From: JBBTCX01 sp964494205 | Lineage (GTDB): Bacteria; Planctomycetota; Phycisphaerae; UBA1845 | Assembly (NCBI GenBank): GCA_964494205.1 | Contig: CAZBRD010000019.1 | Location: 19,902 to 83,901, forward strand | DNA length: 64,000 nucleotides | Reading direction: 5' to 3' | Shown: positions 7,779-16,865 of the stretch, piece after piece | Layout: each line of letters starts with the position of its first letter | Numbering within the stretch: the first letter of the stretch is position 1 | Program-made: the position numbers and the translations under genes | Notes under the pieces: generated by a model | The model's database searches: none | Told to the model about the DNA's origin: nothing | The model's input: the letters and a program-made list of their open reading frames with translations, nothing else

Positions 7779-8246
7779 CTACGATTCTTCGACCGTGATG
7801 AGCAGGGGCACACCATCCAAGTTTAGTTGCAGTGTGCTCACTTCAGGGTTCATGCCATCGGCGATCGTGACCAGAATCATGTACATGCCGGGATCGAGCT
7901 CCGCTGTGTCCACAGTCAGGGAATCAGCCTCACCGTCCTCATCCTCGCTGAAGGTACCCAGAGGCGCTGGCAAGCCGTTGGAGGGCAAAAGCAATAAGGA
8001 GATATCGGCGTTGGAGTCGATGTCCGAATCTTCCCATTGGATTTCGAAAGTGTCGCCCTGCGTAACGGTGAAGTCCTGCGTAGGCTCGAGAAGGGTAATG
8101 GCGGGCGATGTATCGACGTTGTCGTTGGCGGCATCGGAATGATTGTCATTGCCCGTGTCAGGTGACGCAGCACAAGCACCCAAGAGAAGGAGAAACGCCG
8201 TGGCTCCGATCCGCTGAAACGCGAACCTATCGAAACGAAAAGACAT
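7779..8246 (-). CDS. Lipoprotein with one Ig-like (Kre9/KNH-type) domain
   Basis: 155 aa from the ATG at 8246 (GAGGGAGC upstream); the longer open frame to 8420 lacks leader character. The lipobox LLLLGAC puts the lipidated Cys at 25. A low-complexity Asp/Asn linker is followed by one beta-sandwich repeat with ITLLEPTQDFTVTQGDTFEI, W-x-D-x-D-x-D-S-N-A and DPGMYMILVTIADG. The same repeat occurs in the 814-aa lipoprotein at 8837, so the two share a fold family (Ser-Thr-rich Kre9/KNH-like). Likely a small cell-envelope adhesin or structural lipoprotein. Confidence 0.75.
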   Translation of the reverse strand: MSFRFDRFAFQRIGATAFLLLLGACAASPDTGNDNHSDAANDNVDTSPAITLLEPTQDFTVTQGDTFEIQWEDSDIDSNADISLLLLPSNGLPAPLGTFSEDEDGEADSLTVDTAELDPGMYMILVTIADGMNPEVSTLQLNLDGVPLLITVEES

Positions 8247-8478
8247 CAGTAAGCTCCCTCGCGCCCTCGGGCGGTAACCGAACGCTACATCCACGCCGCT
8301 GCGACAACCCGTGCATGTTTCACGCGGATGGGGTGTCTTGTCAAATGACTTCACAGGTTCGACGATACCGCCGGTGGTCCTTTCGACATGGGAGCCCGAT
8401 ATCAGGGACGGGTAGAACACCGCGACGTGTACCCAAGGACGGGTCAGTCACTTTTCGGGGATTGAAGCTCGATAACCA

Positions 8479-8907
8479 GTGGAAACCGATGCATTGAATA
8501 ACTCAGAGCCGGATCGTCGTTTTCGCGCCAGTGAGCGACTCAGTCGCCGAGCGGACATTGCTCGCGTGTTCGCTCAAAAGCGATCCGCTCAAGACGAGCT
8601 CATGACGGTGTTCGTTGCGGACAATAACCTCAAATGGTCGCGACTGGCGGTCTCTATCAGCAAGAAGCAGATGGCGCTGGCGGTTCGGCGCAACAGCGTG
8701 CGTCGAAGAATCCGCGAGTGCTTCCGTCTCATGAAGTCGCGATTGCCTGTTGGGTTGGATATCCTGTGCTTGGCGCGCAGTGCAGCCGATCAAGCCGGCT
8801 GCACTGAACTGGGTCAATCTCTGGAAAAACTGACGATCAAGGCTCAAGCTCGAAGCCCGCGTTCGGAAGCGGGAAGCAAGCCTCGATCGAATCGCCGAAC
8901 GGAGTAG
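8479..8907 (+). CDS. rnpA: Ribonuclease P protein component
   Basis: 142 aa, GTG start at 8479. The core matches RnpA: an N-terminal LSRRADIARVF segment, VFVADNN...SRLAVSISKK, then the RNR signature RRNSVRRRIRECFRL that contacts the RNase P RNA. It is the basic subunit that helps the ribozyme remove tRNA 5' leaders. In most bacteria rnpA follows rpmH; no rpmH is seen upstream, and yidD/yidC do not follow. The last 24 codons overlap the 3' end of the convergent lipoprotein gene, giving a low-complexity basic tail (SPRSEAGSKPRSNRRTE) not expected in the family. Confidence 0.9.
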   Translation: METDALNNSEPDRRFRASERLSRRADIARVFAQKRSAQDELMTVFVADNNLKWSRLAVSISKKQMALAVRRNSVRRRIRECFRLMKSRLPVGLDILCLARSAADQAGCTELGQSLEKLTIKAQARSPRSEAGSKPRSNRRTE

Positions 8908-11281
8908 AAATAATCTGGCCGAATCGCTCGTCGGTAACCTCAGGCACCAACTGGTACGAACCGGTATCGAGAGCCATCTGCATGACGAGGTAATTGCCCA
9001 CGCGTACGTACTCAAGCCCAAACGCTGCCGGAACCGTCACTTCGGTCAGTCGCGTCTGATTCGGACCTTCGACCTGTGATGCACTGATCATACGGTGCGT
9101 GTCGTTGTTCTGGCCGTTCGCCGGGATCAATCCGTCTGCCGACAACCAGAGTCGAACCGGGTTCAGCACTTCCAGGCCGTCGTCGAACCCGCCGCCGCGC
9201 CAAGCAATGCGCAGTCCGGCGAACGTTTCATTGGGATTGGATCCGCCACCCTGCGGCGTGCACCAGTAGTTGATCATTTCGACGCTGACGATCTCCACTT
9301 CCTGGCGCACCCAAATCGGCGCGAGCGAAACAGCCCGATACTCAATGGTGCCAACCGTAATGACGACTTCAAGGTCAAAGGAGCGCTGCCAAGCCGAGTT
9401 GGGGATGGAACCGTCTGTCGGAATGGTAAGGCCAGTGCTCACATACTCAGAAGTCGTCGTGGGATTCAATACGAACCCAGCAGGCGTCACGTCGACACGC
9501 TCGTGACCATTGGGCAATCGAGTGTTGTCGAGGTAGAAACGCGCCGATGCGTTGTATGGGATATGGGCAACCGCGAGGCGGATGCCGAACATATCGCCTG
9601 CACGTGCACGAACGGGTAATCCCGGATCGATGAAAGCTACCGACGGTAACGCGATCGGTTCTTCGACTTCGGGTTCTTCCGACGGTTCGGTGTCTGTAAT
9701 GATCAGAATACCCGGAGCAACCACGGTGGACTGGATCAGGCCGTCAGTAATAACGCCCACGACGCGGTAGGAACCGATTGCGAGGTTGTTGGGCAATCCC
9801 AGGCTGATGGAGTCGCCGGTGCCGTCAACGTCTTCGCTGAGTGAACCGACTAGCACGATTTCGTCGCCATCGGGAGCGGAGAAGAACAAATCCGGATCGA
9901 GCATGATCGAGATTCGTGCATCGTCGTTGGAGTCTGAATCTGTCCAGGTCACCACAAACGAACTGCCGGACTCCGCAATCACGTCGGAACCGGGTTGTGT
10001 GAACGTCATGACCGGTGCATCGTTGACCGGTGCATCATCGGAGACCACGCGAACCGCGTGCTGAATGCGAGCGGTGCCGACAAGCAGCCCGTCATTGATC
10101 GTTCCGACCAGGTCGTATTCGCCGGGAAGGACGTAATCCAAGCCGACGCGCAAACGATCTGACATCGCGCCATCGGGATCCTCAGCCACTGGGGGGCCGA
10201 CGATAAAACTACCGAGGGCGATATCCGAACCGGCTGACGCGACGAGTTCAAAAGTAATCGTCGCGTTGCTATCCGGATCGACATCGTTCCACGTAATTGT
10301 CAGGTCGTCGTCGACCGACAGCTCAACTAAGGATGTCGGAGAGAGAATCGTCAGCGTCGGTGCGACGTTTTCGGGGTCGACATCCACCACAATACGACCC
10401 GGCGCTATCGCGAAGTCTGTGGCAGTACCGTCGTCGATCGTCGCGACAACGTCATACGTTCCCGGTTGAATTCCCTGCACCACGATCGAGAGTTCGTCGT
10501 TGATTCCATCAAGACCGGCAGCCACCGCAGGCGACATGGGCACGATACCGGCTGATCCGACTCGACGCAGGCCAACAACGACCGAAGCGCCGGCTACGTC
10601 AGCCGTATCCGACCAGCGAACATTGAAAGTCGAGCCGAGTGAAAGAGCAATTTCACTGGCGGGTTCATGCAAAGTAATCGTAGGCGGACCCGGAATGTTT
10701 GGCTCCGGTTCACCCGGTTCATCGACCGGCGGAGGATCATCATTCGGATCAGGCTCGCCGGGATCATTCGGATTTCCGCCGCCGTTGGTGGGTGGCGTAG
10801 TGACCTTTGTAATTACATACTCAGCCGGCGTATTAACGTCGAAGTCCTGACCATACATCAGCGACTTCGCAACAAGTGCGTGGCCGTCGATGTCGAGGCC
10901 CGACAGATCGAGCTGATCGCTCATTTGCGGGCTCAACACCATCGTGATCGTTTCGGGCATCGCCCGCACGAACGCGAGGTGCACAACCGCATTGTCGCGA
11001 ATGAATCGAAGGGTTACGTCAGCCTGTGAATTGGTTTCGTTGCGCACGCGGGCGCGAATCGTTCCGCTTGATTGTCCGCCGTTGGAACCACCGCCGTTTG
11101 AAACATCGCCGACGGAATCAGCTGGTGGTTCATCGCCGCCATTGCCGTCGTTGTTTCCATTGGTCGGGTCGGTTGGGTTGCCGACCCCGGGCGTTATGCC
11201 GTTGGGAGAATCACAACCAGAGCCAATGACGAATCCAGCCACGCCGATGGCGACGAGCAAGAGCAGTGAGATTCGTTTCAT
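8837..11281 (-). CDS. Large Ig-like repeat lipoprotein
   Basis: 814 aa. The lipobox VIGSGC places the lipidated Cys at 23. A Gly/Asn/Asp-rich linker (24-75), a small beta domain (about 75-160), a Pro/Asp linker (160-200) and then four related beta-sandwich repeats follow (about 200-300, 308-412, 423-530, 547-650). Each has the pattern P-T-(I/L)-T-x-x-x-P...(F/I)-x-(V/I)-x-W-x-D and closes with G-x-Y-x-(L/V)-V-G-T-I-x-D-G. A unique C-terminal domain (650-814) follows. The repeats match the single domain of the lipoprotein at 7779. Inference: an outer-surface structural or adhesive lipoprotein. The stop codon lies inside the convergent rnpA. Confidence 0.8.
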   Translation of the reverse strand: MKRISLLLLVAIGVAGFVIGSGCDSPNGITPGVGNPTDPTNGNNDGNGGDEPPADSVGDVSNGGGSNGGQSSGTIRARVRNETNSQADVTLRFIRDNAVVHLAFVRAMPETITMVLSPQMSDQLDLSGLDIDGHALVAKSLMYGQDFDVNTPAEYVITKVTTPPTNGGGNPNDPGEPDPNDDPPPVDEPGEPEPNIPGPPTITLHEPASEIALSLGSTFNVRWSDTADVAGASVVVGLRRVGSAGIVPMSPAVAAGLDGINDELSIVVQGIQPGTYDVVATIDDGTATDFAIAPGRIVVDVDPENVAPTLTILSPTSLVELSVDDDLTITWNDVDPDSNATITFELVASAGSDIALGSFIVGPPVAEDPDGAMSDRLRVGLDYVLPGEYDLVGTINDGLLVGTARIQHAVRVVSDDAPVNDAPVMTFTQPGSDVIAESGSSFVVTWTDSDSNDDARISIMLDPDLFFSAPDGDEIVLVGSLSEDVDGTGDSISLGLPNNLAIGSYRVVGVITDGLIQSTVVAPGILIITDTEPSEEPEVEEPIALPSVAFIDPGLPVRARAGDMFGIRLAVAHIPYNASARFYLDNTRLPNGHERVDVTPAGFVLNPTTTSEYVSTGLTIPTDGSIPNSAWQRSFDLEVVITVGTIEYRAVSLAPIWVRQEVEIVSVEMINYWCTPQGGGSNPNETFAGLRIAWRGGGFDDGLEVLNPVRLWLSADGLIPANGQNNDTHRMISASQVEGPNQTRLTEVTVPAAFGLEYVRVGNYLVMQMALDTGSYQLVPEVTDERFGQIISTPFGDSIEACFPLPNAGFELEP

Positions 11282-11696
11282 AGTCAGTTCCCGTAATGGG
11301 GTTCAGGAACCACTCAGTTTTGCTTTGGCCAATCTCCGGCCATCTGACCCGAGCCGCGAATCATTCGCGACGACAATCGGCCGGCGGAACTTCCACCGTA
11401 ACCGATAAGAACAGTCGGGCGAGGAAACCTCGCGCAAAATCAACCCGACGCAACGCATCGACGGAATTTGCCCTGCTTAAATAATAACCCACAGGGGGCT
11501 TTTTTACCAGACAGTTCCGCTATTTTCCGCAATAGAGATAAGCCAAGGCAGGCTTCCAGGAGGCACTTGTCGGGAATTGTCGTGACATATCAACGCAGCC
11601 GAATAATTATTCGTTTGCGGCTTTATTGGGCGGTACTTTGCCAGCGATGTCAGTCCCGTATTATGCCGGTGCTGTCGAAATCAGGGGTGAAATTGA
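11282..11696. other. Intergenic, no gene seen
   Basis: About 415 bp between two divergently oriented genes (lipoprotein on minus, aminotransferase on plus), so promoters for both are expected. A G-run followed by six T's near 11500 lacks a convincing stem. No gene or RNA was recognised. Confidence 0.4.
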
Positions 11697-12881
11697 ATGG
11701 ACTATCTTCATTGGGCAAAAGTACACAATCGGGTTCGCTACGAATTGACCATCAGCGGTGTGCCGCAGGCGACTTGGGCTGACTTGGGGCCGGAGCCTCC
11801 CATCGAGCTTGAGGTTCACGGGAGCTATGGTCATCCGCGGCTGATTGAGCTGATCGCCAAGCGCTACAACGTGCCGCCTGTCTGCGTCGTTCCCGTACCT
11901 GGGGCGAGCTCAGCCAACTTCATCGCATTCGCCGCCGCTGCCGATCGCGGCGCGCGCGTGGTTCTTGAGCATCCGATCTATCAGCCAATGCAGCGCGTAG
12001 CAGAGTTCTTGAAATTCGATATCCGCTGGCTGCGTCGCAGACCCGAGCACAACTTCGCGATCGATCTCAATGAACTCGAATCGTATCTCAGGGCTGACGC
12101 CCGCGCGGTCATACTCACCAATCTGCACAACCCCAGCGGGCAGTACATTCCACCGGAGGAGATGAAACGAATCGCGGATTTGTGCGCCCAGTTTGGCGCG
12201 AACCTTGTGGTCGATGAGGTCTATCTCGATTCGGTCCACCTGAATCAGGGCGAGCGTTTATGGACAGCGGCGCAATTCGGCCCGCACGTCATCGGCCTCA
12301 ACTCGCTCACGAAGGTGTATGGGCTCGCAGGTCTGCGGATGGGGTGGATCATCGCAGGGCATCAACCCCAAACTCAATCACGCGGGTCGTCCACAAGCGG
12401 AACACACAACATCGGCGCCACATCGCAACCCGGATGGGATGGCCTGTCGAAACTCGCTCATGGATCATCGCCGCTGGCTGACCGCGCTCGCGAAATCATG
12501 GACCTGCTCAGCGCCAACAACGCGGCCCCCGCCACGTCGCTGGCCATTCGCGGGTTTGAACGGATCGACATTCTCGAAGACCGCTTCCGCCGTATCTATC
12601 GCGAGAGTCAACCGATCTTCCGCGAGTGGCTGAAATCGCAACCGATGTTGCACGCCTATCCGAACCACGGAGCCCTATTCGACTGTATTCGACTTCCGCT
12701 GGGGGTAAGCGGAGACAAGCTCAATGAACTGCTGGTGTCAGAGTATGACACTCAAATAGTGTCGGGTTCGTTCTTTGATTTGCCGAACCATATTAGACTG
12801 ACGCCGGCTGCGATGTCATCGTCGGATTTGTCGCGAGGATTATCAAACGTCGCCACCGTCATTGAACGGCTTTCCATGTGA
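11697..12881 (+). CDS. PLP-dependent class I/II aminotransferase with internal insertion
   Basis: 394 aa; ATG at 11697 after AGGGGTG. Fold type I aminotransferase features are visible: VPVPGASSANF (cofactor phosphate loop), LTNLHNPSGQ (Asn/Pro at PLP), VVDEVYLD (Asp for the pyridine N), and NSLTKVYGLAGLRMGW with Lys206 forming the Schiff base. The C-terminal domain (GFERIDIL...HGALFDCIRLP) is present. In relatives the GLRxGWI(I/L)A strand is followed within a few residues by a helix like the PLADRAREIMDLL seen here at 259. About 38 extra residues (221-258, low complexity) sit between them, and the DNA word TGGATCATCGC occurs at both ends. Substrate unknown. Confidence 0.8.
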   Translation: MDYLHWAKVHNRVRYELTISGVPQATWADLGPEPPIELEVHGSYGHPRLIELIAKRYNVPPVCVVPVPGASSANFIAFAAAADRGARVVLEHPIYQPMQRVAEFLKFDIRWLRRRPEHNFAIDLNELESYLRADARAVILTNLHNPSGQYIPPEEMKRIADLCAQFGANLVVDEVYLDSVHLNQGERLWTAAQFGPHVIGLNSLTKVYGLAGLRMGWIIAGHQPQTQSRGSSTSGTHNIGATSQPGWDGLSKLAHGSSPLADRAREIMDLLSANNAAPATSLAIRGFERIDILEDRFRRIYRESQPIFREWLKSQPMLHAYPNHGALFDCIRLPLGVSGDKLNELLVSEYDTQIVSGSFFDLPNHIRLTPAAMSSSDLSRGLSNVATVIERLSM

Positions 12882-12952
12882 ACATGCAAGAATCGATGAG
12901 ATTGCATTTGACTCATTCGACATCAGTCCCGCGCTTTCTAAGATAGTTGTCC

Positions 12953-13861
12953 ATGAACGACCGTGGCCATCTCACCACCGAGCTTCGCAATCCGCGTTCG
13001 ATGAACTTCGATGAGATGTCCGTCGCGCGGGCGTTCGATCTCGTCAACAGCGAAGACGCAACGATCACCACCGCCATCGCAGCGGTTAAACCGGACATCT
13101 GTGCAGCCATCGAGTTAGTGGTCAGTGCGTTTCAGCGAGGCGGGCGGCTCATTTACGTCGGTGCGGGCACCAGTGGCCGGCTCGGCGTGCTCGATGCGGC
13201 GGAGTGTCCGCCGACGTTTCTCTCGAATCCGGAAATGGTGCAGGGCATCATTGCTGGTGGGCGCGAAGCCATGTTCCGCAGCGTCGAAGGAGCCGAGGAT
13301 AGCGCCGACGACGGGGCTGGCTCGATCGACGGAGCGAAAGTTACGGCCAACGACGTCGTGATGGGCATCGCCACCGGCGGCACCACGCCGCTCGTGCATG
13401 GGGCAATCCGCCGGGCAAAGGAAAAAGGTGCAGCCACCGTCTTCTTCGCCTGCGTGCCGCGCGAGCAGGTGCCCGACGACGCCGACGTTTCGATCCGCGT
13501 ACTCACCGGCCCCGAAGTCCTCACCGGCAGCACACGCATGAAGGCGGGGACAGCCACCAAGATGGTCCTCAACATGATCACCACCATCGCGATGGTCCGC
13601 CTTGGCAAGGTCTACCAGAACCTGATGGTCGACGTGAACTCATCCGTCAACCGCAAGCTCGTCGATCGTAGCGTGCGAATCCTGCACACGCTTACCGGTT
13701 GCTCGCGAGAGGAGGGCCACCAACTCCTCGAAGCCGCAGACGGTCGGGTCAAGACGGCCCTTGTCATGCGATTACGCAACGTCGATCGTCCGACGGCGGA
13801 ACAGCTGCTTCACGAATCGAAGGGAAGAATTAGCAGCGTTCTGCCCGATAGAAAACACTAG
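12953..13861 (+). CDS. murQ: N-acetylmuramic acid 6-phosphate etherase
   Basis: 302 aa from the ATG at 12953. MurQ cleaves the lactyl ether of MurNAc-6-P to give GlcNAc-6-P and D-lactate, a step of peptidoglycan recycling. The SIS-fold signature GAGTSGRLGVLDAAECPPTF (about 70-89) is intact, with the catalytic Glu84, and VEGAED carries the second acidic residue (Glu115). LTGPEVLTGSTRMKAGTATK and the C-terminal UBA-like helices are present, and the length is normal. It is followed by a GHL10-type glycosidase-like lipoprotein and a ROK sugar kinase on the same strand, consistent with a muropeptide salvage cluster. Confidence 0.93.
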   Translation: MNDRGHLTTELRNPRSMNFDEMSVARAFDLVNSEDATITTAIAAVKPDICAAIELVVSAFQRGGRLIYVGAGTSGRLGVLDAAECPPTFLSNPEMVQGIIAGGREAMFRSVEGAEDSADDGAGSIDGAKVTANDVVMGIATGGTTPLVHGAIRRAKEKGAATVFFACVPREQVPDDADVSIRVLTGPEVLTGSTRMKAGTATKMVLNMITTIAMVRLGKVYQNLMVDVNSSVNRKLVDRSVRILHTLTGCSREEGHQLLEAADGRVKTALVMRLRNVDRPTAEQLLHESKGRISSVLPDRKH

Positions 13862-13940
13862 ATTGTCCTTGATTTTTCGCGTTCGAAACTCGACAATCAC
13901 CGCTCGACTTTCGACAATTTGTTGAACCAAGGAGGGTTCT

Positions 13941-15233
13941 ATGCTTCGTTCCAGTCAAGCTCGTTTGATTCGCGTTTCCACACTGGCGTTCGCCGTTTCG
14001 ATGGCTGCGCTGCTGGCGGGATGTCAGGGGCCGCGCAAGCTATATCCGCTTCCCAATGGCGAGCGAAAGGTGCGCGCGGTGTGGGTGACGCGATGGGATT
14101 ACAAGTCCCCCACCGACATCGCCCGAGTGATGGACAATTCCAAATCTGCGGGATTTAACACCGTGCTATTCCAGGTGCGTGGCAATGGCACCGTTTGTTA
14201 TCGATCGAAGCTGGAACCTTGGGCCTCGGAGTTCGGCGGTCACGATCCCGGGTTCGACCCATTGGCGGTCGCCTGCAAAGAAGCACACAAACGGAATCTT
14301 GCACTGCACGCGTGGGTAAATGTGATCCCCGGTTGGCGTGGTGAGGGTCCGCCTAGCGACCCGAAGCAACTATTCCGCGCGCACCCCGATTGGTTCTGGA
14401 AAGATGCCAGTGGGCGGCACCAGCCGTTCGGTTGGTACCAGAGCTTAAACCCATGCTATCCCGAAGTTCGTCGCCATCTCGTCGCGGTGATGCGCGAAAT
14501 CGTTGGCCGATACCCGGTCGATGGTTTGCACATGGACTACATCCGGTATCCCAACGAGTGGAACAACTCGTACGCCGAAGGAGCCAAGGTTCCCGATTAC
14601 CCGCGAGACCCGCGCACGCTGCAGCTTTATCGCCGCGAAACCGGTCTGACGCCCGATCAATCACCGCAACAATGGAGCAACTGGCGAACGAAGCAGCTCA
14701 ACATCCTGGTGGCTGACATTCGCAAGATGATGAATAAGACCAATCCCCGTGCGTGGCTTACGGCGGCTGTCGGTTCGATTCCAGAGGAGCATCGTCGCAA
14801 CCACTTCCAGGACAGCCCGTTCTGGATGCAGCGGGATTGGGTCGATGCTGTTTATCCCATGAATTACGCGACGGATTTGGCGACGTACGATGCACGGCTC
14901 GCGAATTGGGCGAGGATGCGGCCATCGAAGCCGGTGATTACGGGAGTTATGTTTGACAAGCGCGACCCGGACCTTATCCGCGAGCAGGTCAGTCGCACGC
15001 AGCGGCTCGGCGGGCACTTTGCAGCCTTCGCGTACAACTCGCTGTTTGAAAGATTCGATCGCGCGGGCAAGCCCGTTGTCGATTCGCAGAGCAGCTCGCG
15101 CGCGACCTTGCGGCAGCAGGTCATCCCGCACATGCGTCGCATGTCTAACGCCCGACTGTCGATGATCGACCCGCCGCGCCTTTCCGCAAATGAATCAGAG
15201 TCGGTCGTGCTTTCCGCAATGCCCCATGAATGA
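13941..15233 (+). CDS. GHL10-family glycoside hydrolase-like lipoprotein
   Basis: 430 aa; a lipobox (ALLAGC, Cys28) predicts a lipoprotein. The body matches the GHL10/DUF187 TIM-barrel family (PF02638): VRAVWVTRWDYKSPTDI, FNTVLFQVRGNG, HAWVNV, a DGLHMDYIRYP strand carrying candidate acidic catalytic residues, and AVYPMNYATD. The family is thought to act on cell-wall or surface glycans, but few members are characterised. The start follows AAGGAGGG closely. The stop codon overlaps the ATG of the kinase gene (ATGA), so the two are translationally coupled. Context with murQ suggests a role in cell-wall sugar recovery. Confidence 0.82.
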   Translation: MLRSSQARLIRVSTLAFAVSMAALLAGCQGPRKLYPLPNGERKVRAVWVTRWDYKSPTDIARVMDNSKSAGFNTVLFQVRGNGTVCYRSKLEPWASEFGGHDPGFDPLAVACKEAHKRNLALHAWVNVIPGWRGEGPPSDPKQLFRAHPDWFWKDASGRHQPFGWYQSLNPCYPEVRRHLVAVMREIVGRYPVDGLHMDYIRYPNEWNNSYAEGAKVPDYPRDPRTLQLYRRETGLTPDQSPQQWSNWRTKQLNILVADIRKMMNKTNPRAWLTAAVGSIPEEHRRNHFQDSPFWMQRDWVDAVYPMNYATDLATYDARLANWARMRPSKPVITGVMFDKRDPDLIREQVSRTQRLGGHFAAFAYNSLFERFDRAGKPVVDSQSSSRATLRQQVIPHMRRMSNARLSMIDPPRLSANESESVVLSAMPHE

Positions 15234-16225
15234 TCGCGATCGGCGTCGACATCGGCGGCACAACATCCCGCGTGGCTGCGATTGATTGTTCCTTTGGTTG
15301 CGGTACACAAAATCAGAACCGCGACCGCGAGGGAGCGGCCAACTCAGGCTCACGTTTTTCGCCGTCGCGGGACAATCGTTCGACTGAGCAGAACTCATCA
15401 GGCGCGCCTATTCTTGCGCAGCAATCTGCTCCAACGCCTCGCGATCAAAATGGCCATTCCCTGATCGATTGGATTGTCGATGCCGTTCGCGATATCCGGG
15501 CCGATCTTTCGATCGCGACATCACGGATCGGCTTGGCTTTGCCAGGCCCGGTCGATCGCGATCGCGGTATTCTGCTTCGCTCGGTCAATCTGCCGTTCCT
15601 CGAAAATCGTCCCATCGTTCGCGAATTGCAAGAGAAAGCATGCCAGCCAGTAACACTCTGGACGGACGCCGAGGCCGCGACCTGGGCGGAATACATCGCC
15701 ATTGATCCCGCGCCGGCGTCTTTCGCTCACTTGCGAATCGGCACCGGTGTAGCTTGCGGCATCATTGTCGATGGAGAGTTCGTCTACCCGCCACGCACCA
15801 ACGGCGGCCACCTCGATTTGCTGGTCGTCGATCACTCGCCAACTGCGACGAAGTGCCCCTGCGGAAAACGCGGGTGTCTCGAAGCGATCGCATCCGGCGT
15901 GTCACTCACAAGAAACGGTCAAAACTTAGCTGCATTGCAATTAGCATATGAATCAGGCGACGAAGAAACTCGCGAACTAGTGAATCTGGCTGCCCGCGCT
16001 ATCAATTCAGCCATAACGAACACTGTGAAGCAATTCGGCGTGACGACCATTATTCTTGGCGGCGGCGTGATTGAGAACTTGCCCGCGCTGTTTGATGGGG
16101 TCTTACGAGAAAATAAAGAAAACGGTTCGGTAGAGGGCATTGCGATTTCACGACACAAGCTCGGGGACGCTGCCGGTGTGATAGGTGCGGCTATTCTGGC
16201 TGCTCGGGACGCGGGTAATGGTTGA
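15230..16225 (+). CDS. ROK-family sugar kinase with N-terminal insertion
   Basis: 331 aa. ROK kinase features: ATP-phosphate loop GVDIGGTTSR (5-14), GLALPGPVD, catalytic Asp146 in WTDAEAATWAE, GTGVACGIIVDG, zinc-site His194 (GGHLDL) with CPCGKRGCLEA (Cys209, Cys211, Cys216) and the C-terminal TIILGGGVIE. Likely phosphorylates a hexose or amino sugar; next to murQ, GlcNAc or a related sugar is plausible. Residues about 20-76 are an unusual polar stretch (with RDREGAANSGS) replacing the short beta-hairpin loop of normal ROK proteins. It looks like translated repeat DNA. Its 3' end overlaps the convergent gene at 16191 by 35 bp. Confidence 0.85.
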   Translation: MIAIGVDIGGTTSRVAAIDCSFGCGTQNQNRDREGAANSGSRFSPSRDNRSTEQNSSGAPILAQQSAPTPRDQNGHSLIDWIVDAVRDIRADLSIATSRIGLALPGPVDRDRGILLRSVNLPFLENRPIVRELQEKACQPVTLWTDAEAATWAEYIAIDPAPASFAHLRIGTGVACGIIVDGEFVYPPRTNGGHLDLLVVDHSPTATKCPCGKRGCLEAIASGVSLTRNGQNLAALQLAYESGDEETRELVNLAARAINSAITNTVKQFGVTTIILGGGVIENLPALFDGVLRENKENGSVEGIAISRHKLGDAAGVIGAAILAARDAGNG

Positions 16226-16817
16226 TCCCCTGCACACATCGGTCGACTTCGCCGATGTGCATGCCGAAGAACTTGAAAATGGTAAGGTGGATGTCGCCGC
16301 CCTCGCGCGGGATGTTGATTCGTTTGTGGCCAATTTCATACAGCACGCGTCCAATTCCCGTCCACTCGTATTCCTCAAAACAATCGCGACCAAAATAGAT
16401 TGCTAACCCCCTGGGTCCGACCGCGACAAAGCACTTTGGTTTTTTCAGGAAGAACCACGCGAGAGTTGAAAATACGACCAGCAACAAAAATGGGATGCTC
16501 AAGAACTTAACGCCTACACCGCCGACTATCACGGTCGCGGTCAGAATTGTCACCGGGTATCCCAAGATGAATATCAAGAACGCACCCATGATGTTCCCCA
16601 TCGGCTTCGAGTTTTTGGGGATCGTCCTTCCCCCAAAAACCTGCCAGCGCCGATCAACCCGCAGTCCGCACTCGGGACAATGATGCTCGATGGGAAGCCC
16701 TTGGAGCAGATATAAACAACGCGGGCACTTTTCCAACAAACCATCTTTTCCATCGAGCTCAAAAGAAGCCTCATTTGTTTCGCTATCGACGACGTGCTTT
16801 GGGATCGAGTCTTGCAT
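16191..16817 (-). CDS. Zinc-ribbon membrane protein (CPxC...CPECG type)
   Basis: 208 aa. An N-terminal zinc ribbon (CPRCLYLLQGLP then HHCPECG, about 31-51) precedes two TM helices (about 77-97 and 104-122) and a C-terminal soluble domain of about 85 residues. This CPxC-Y-x-L-x-GL...CPECG arrangement is frequent in planctomycete membrane proteins of unknown function. The ATG at 16817 is the natural start. It converges with the ROK kinase gene and overlaps it by 35 bp. No catalytic motif is seen. Confidence 0.7.
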   Translation of the reverse strand: MQDSIPKHVVDSETNEASFELDGKDGLLEKCPRCLYLLQGLPIEHHCPECGLRVDRRWQVFGGRTIPKNSKPMGNIMGAFLIFILGYPVTILTATVIVGGVGVKFLSIPFLLLVVFSTLAWFFLKKPKCFVAVGPRGLAIYFGRDCFEEYEWTGIGRVLYEIGHKRINIPREGGDIHLTIFKFFGMHIGEVDRCVQGINHYPRPEQPE

Positions 16818-16865
16818 GTCTGTTGCACTACTGCTTTAACTGCCCTTTGCCCACGCGCGGTGTAG

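Noticed and set aside
8247..8478. rpmH upstream of rnpA
   Set aside because: No short basic frame resembling ribosomal protein L34 could be found on either strand.
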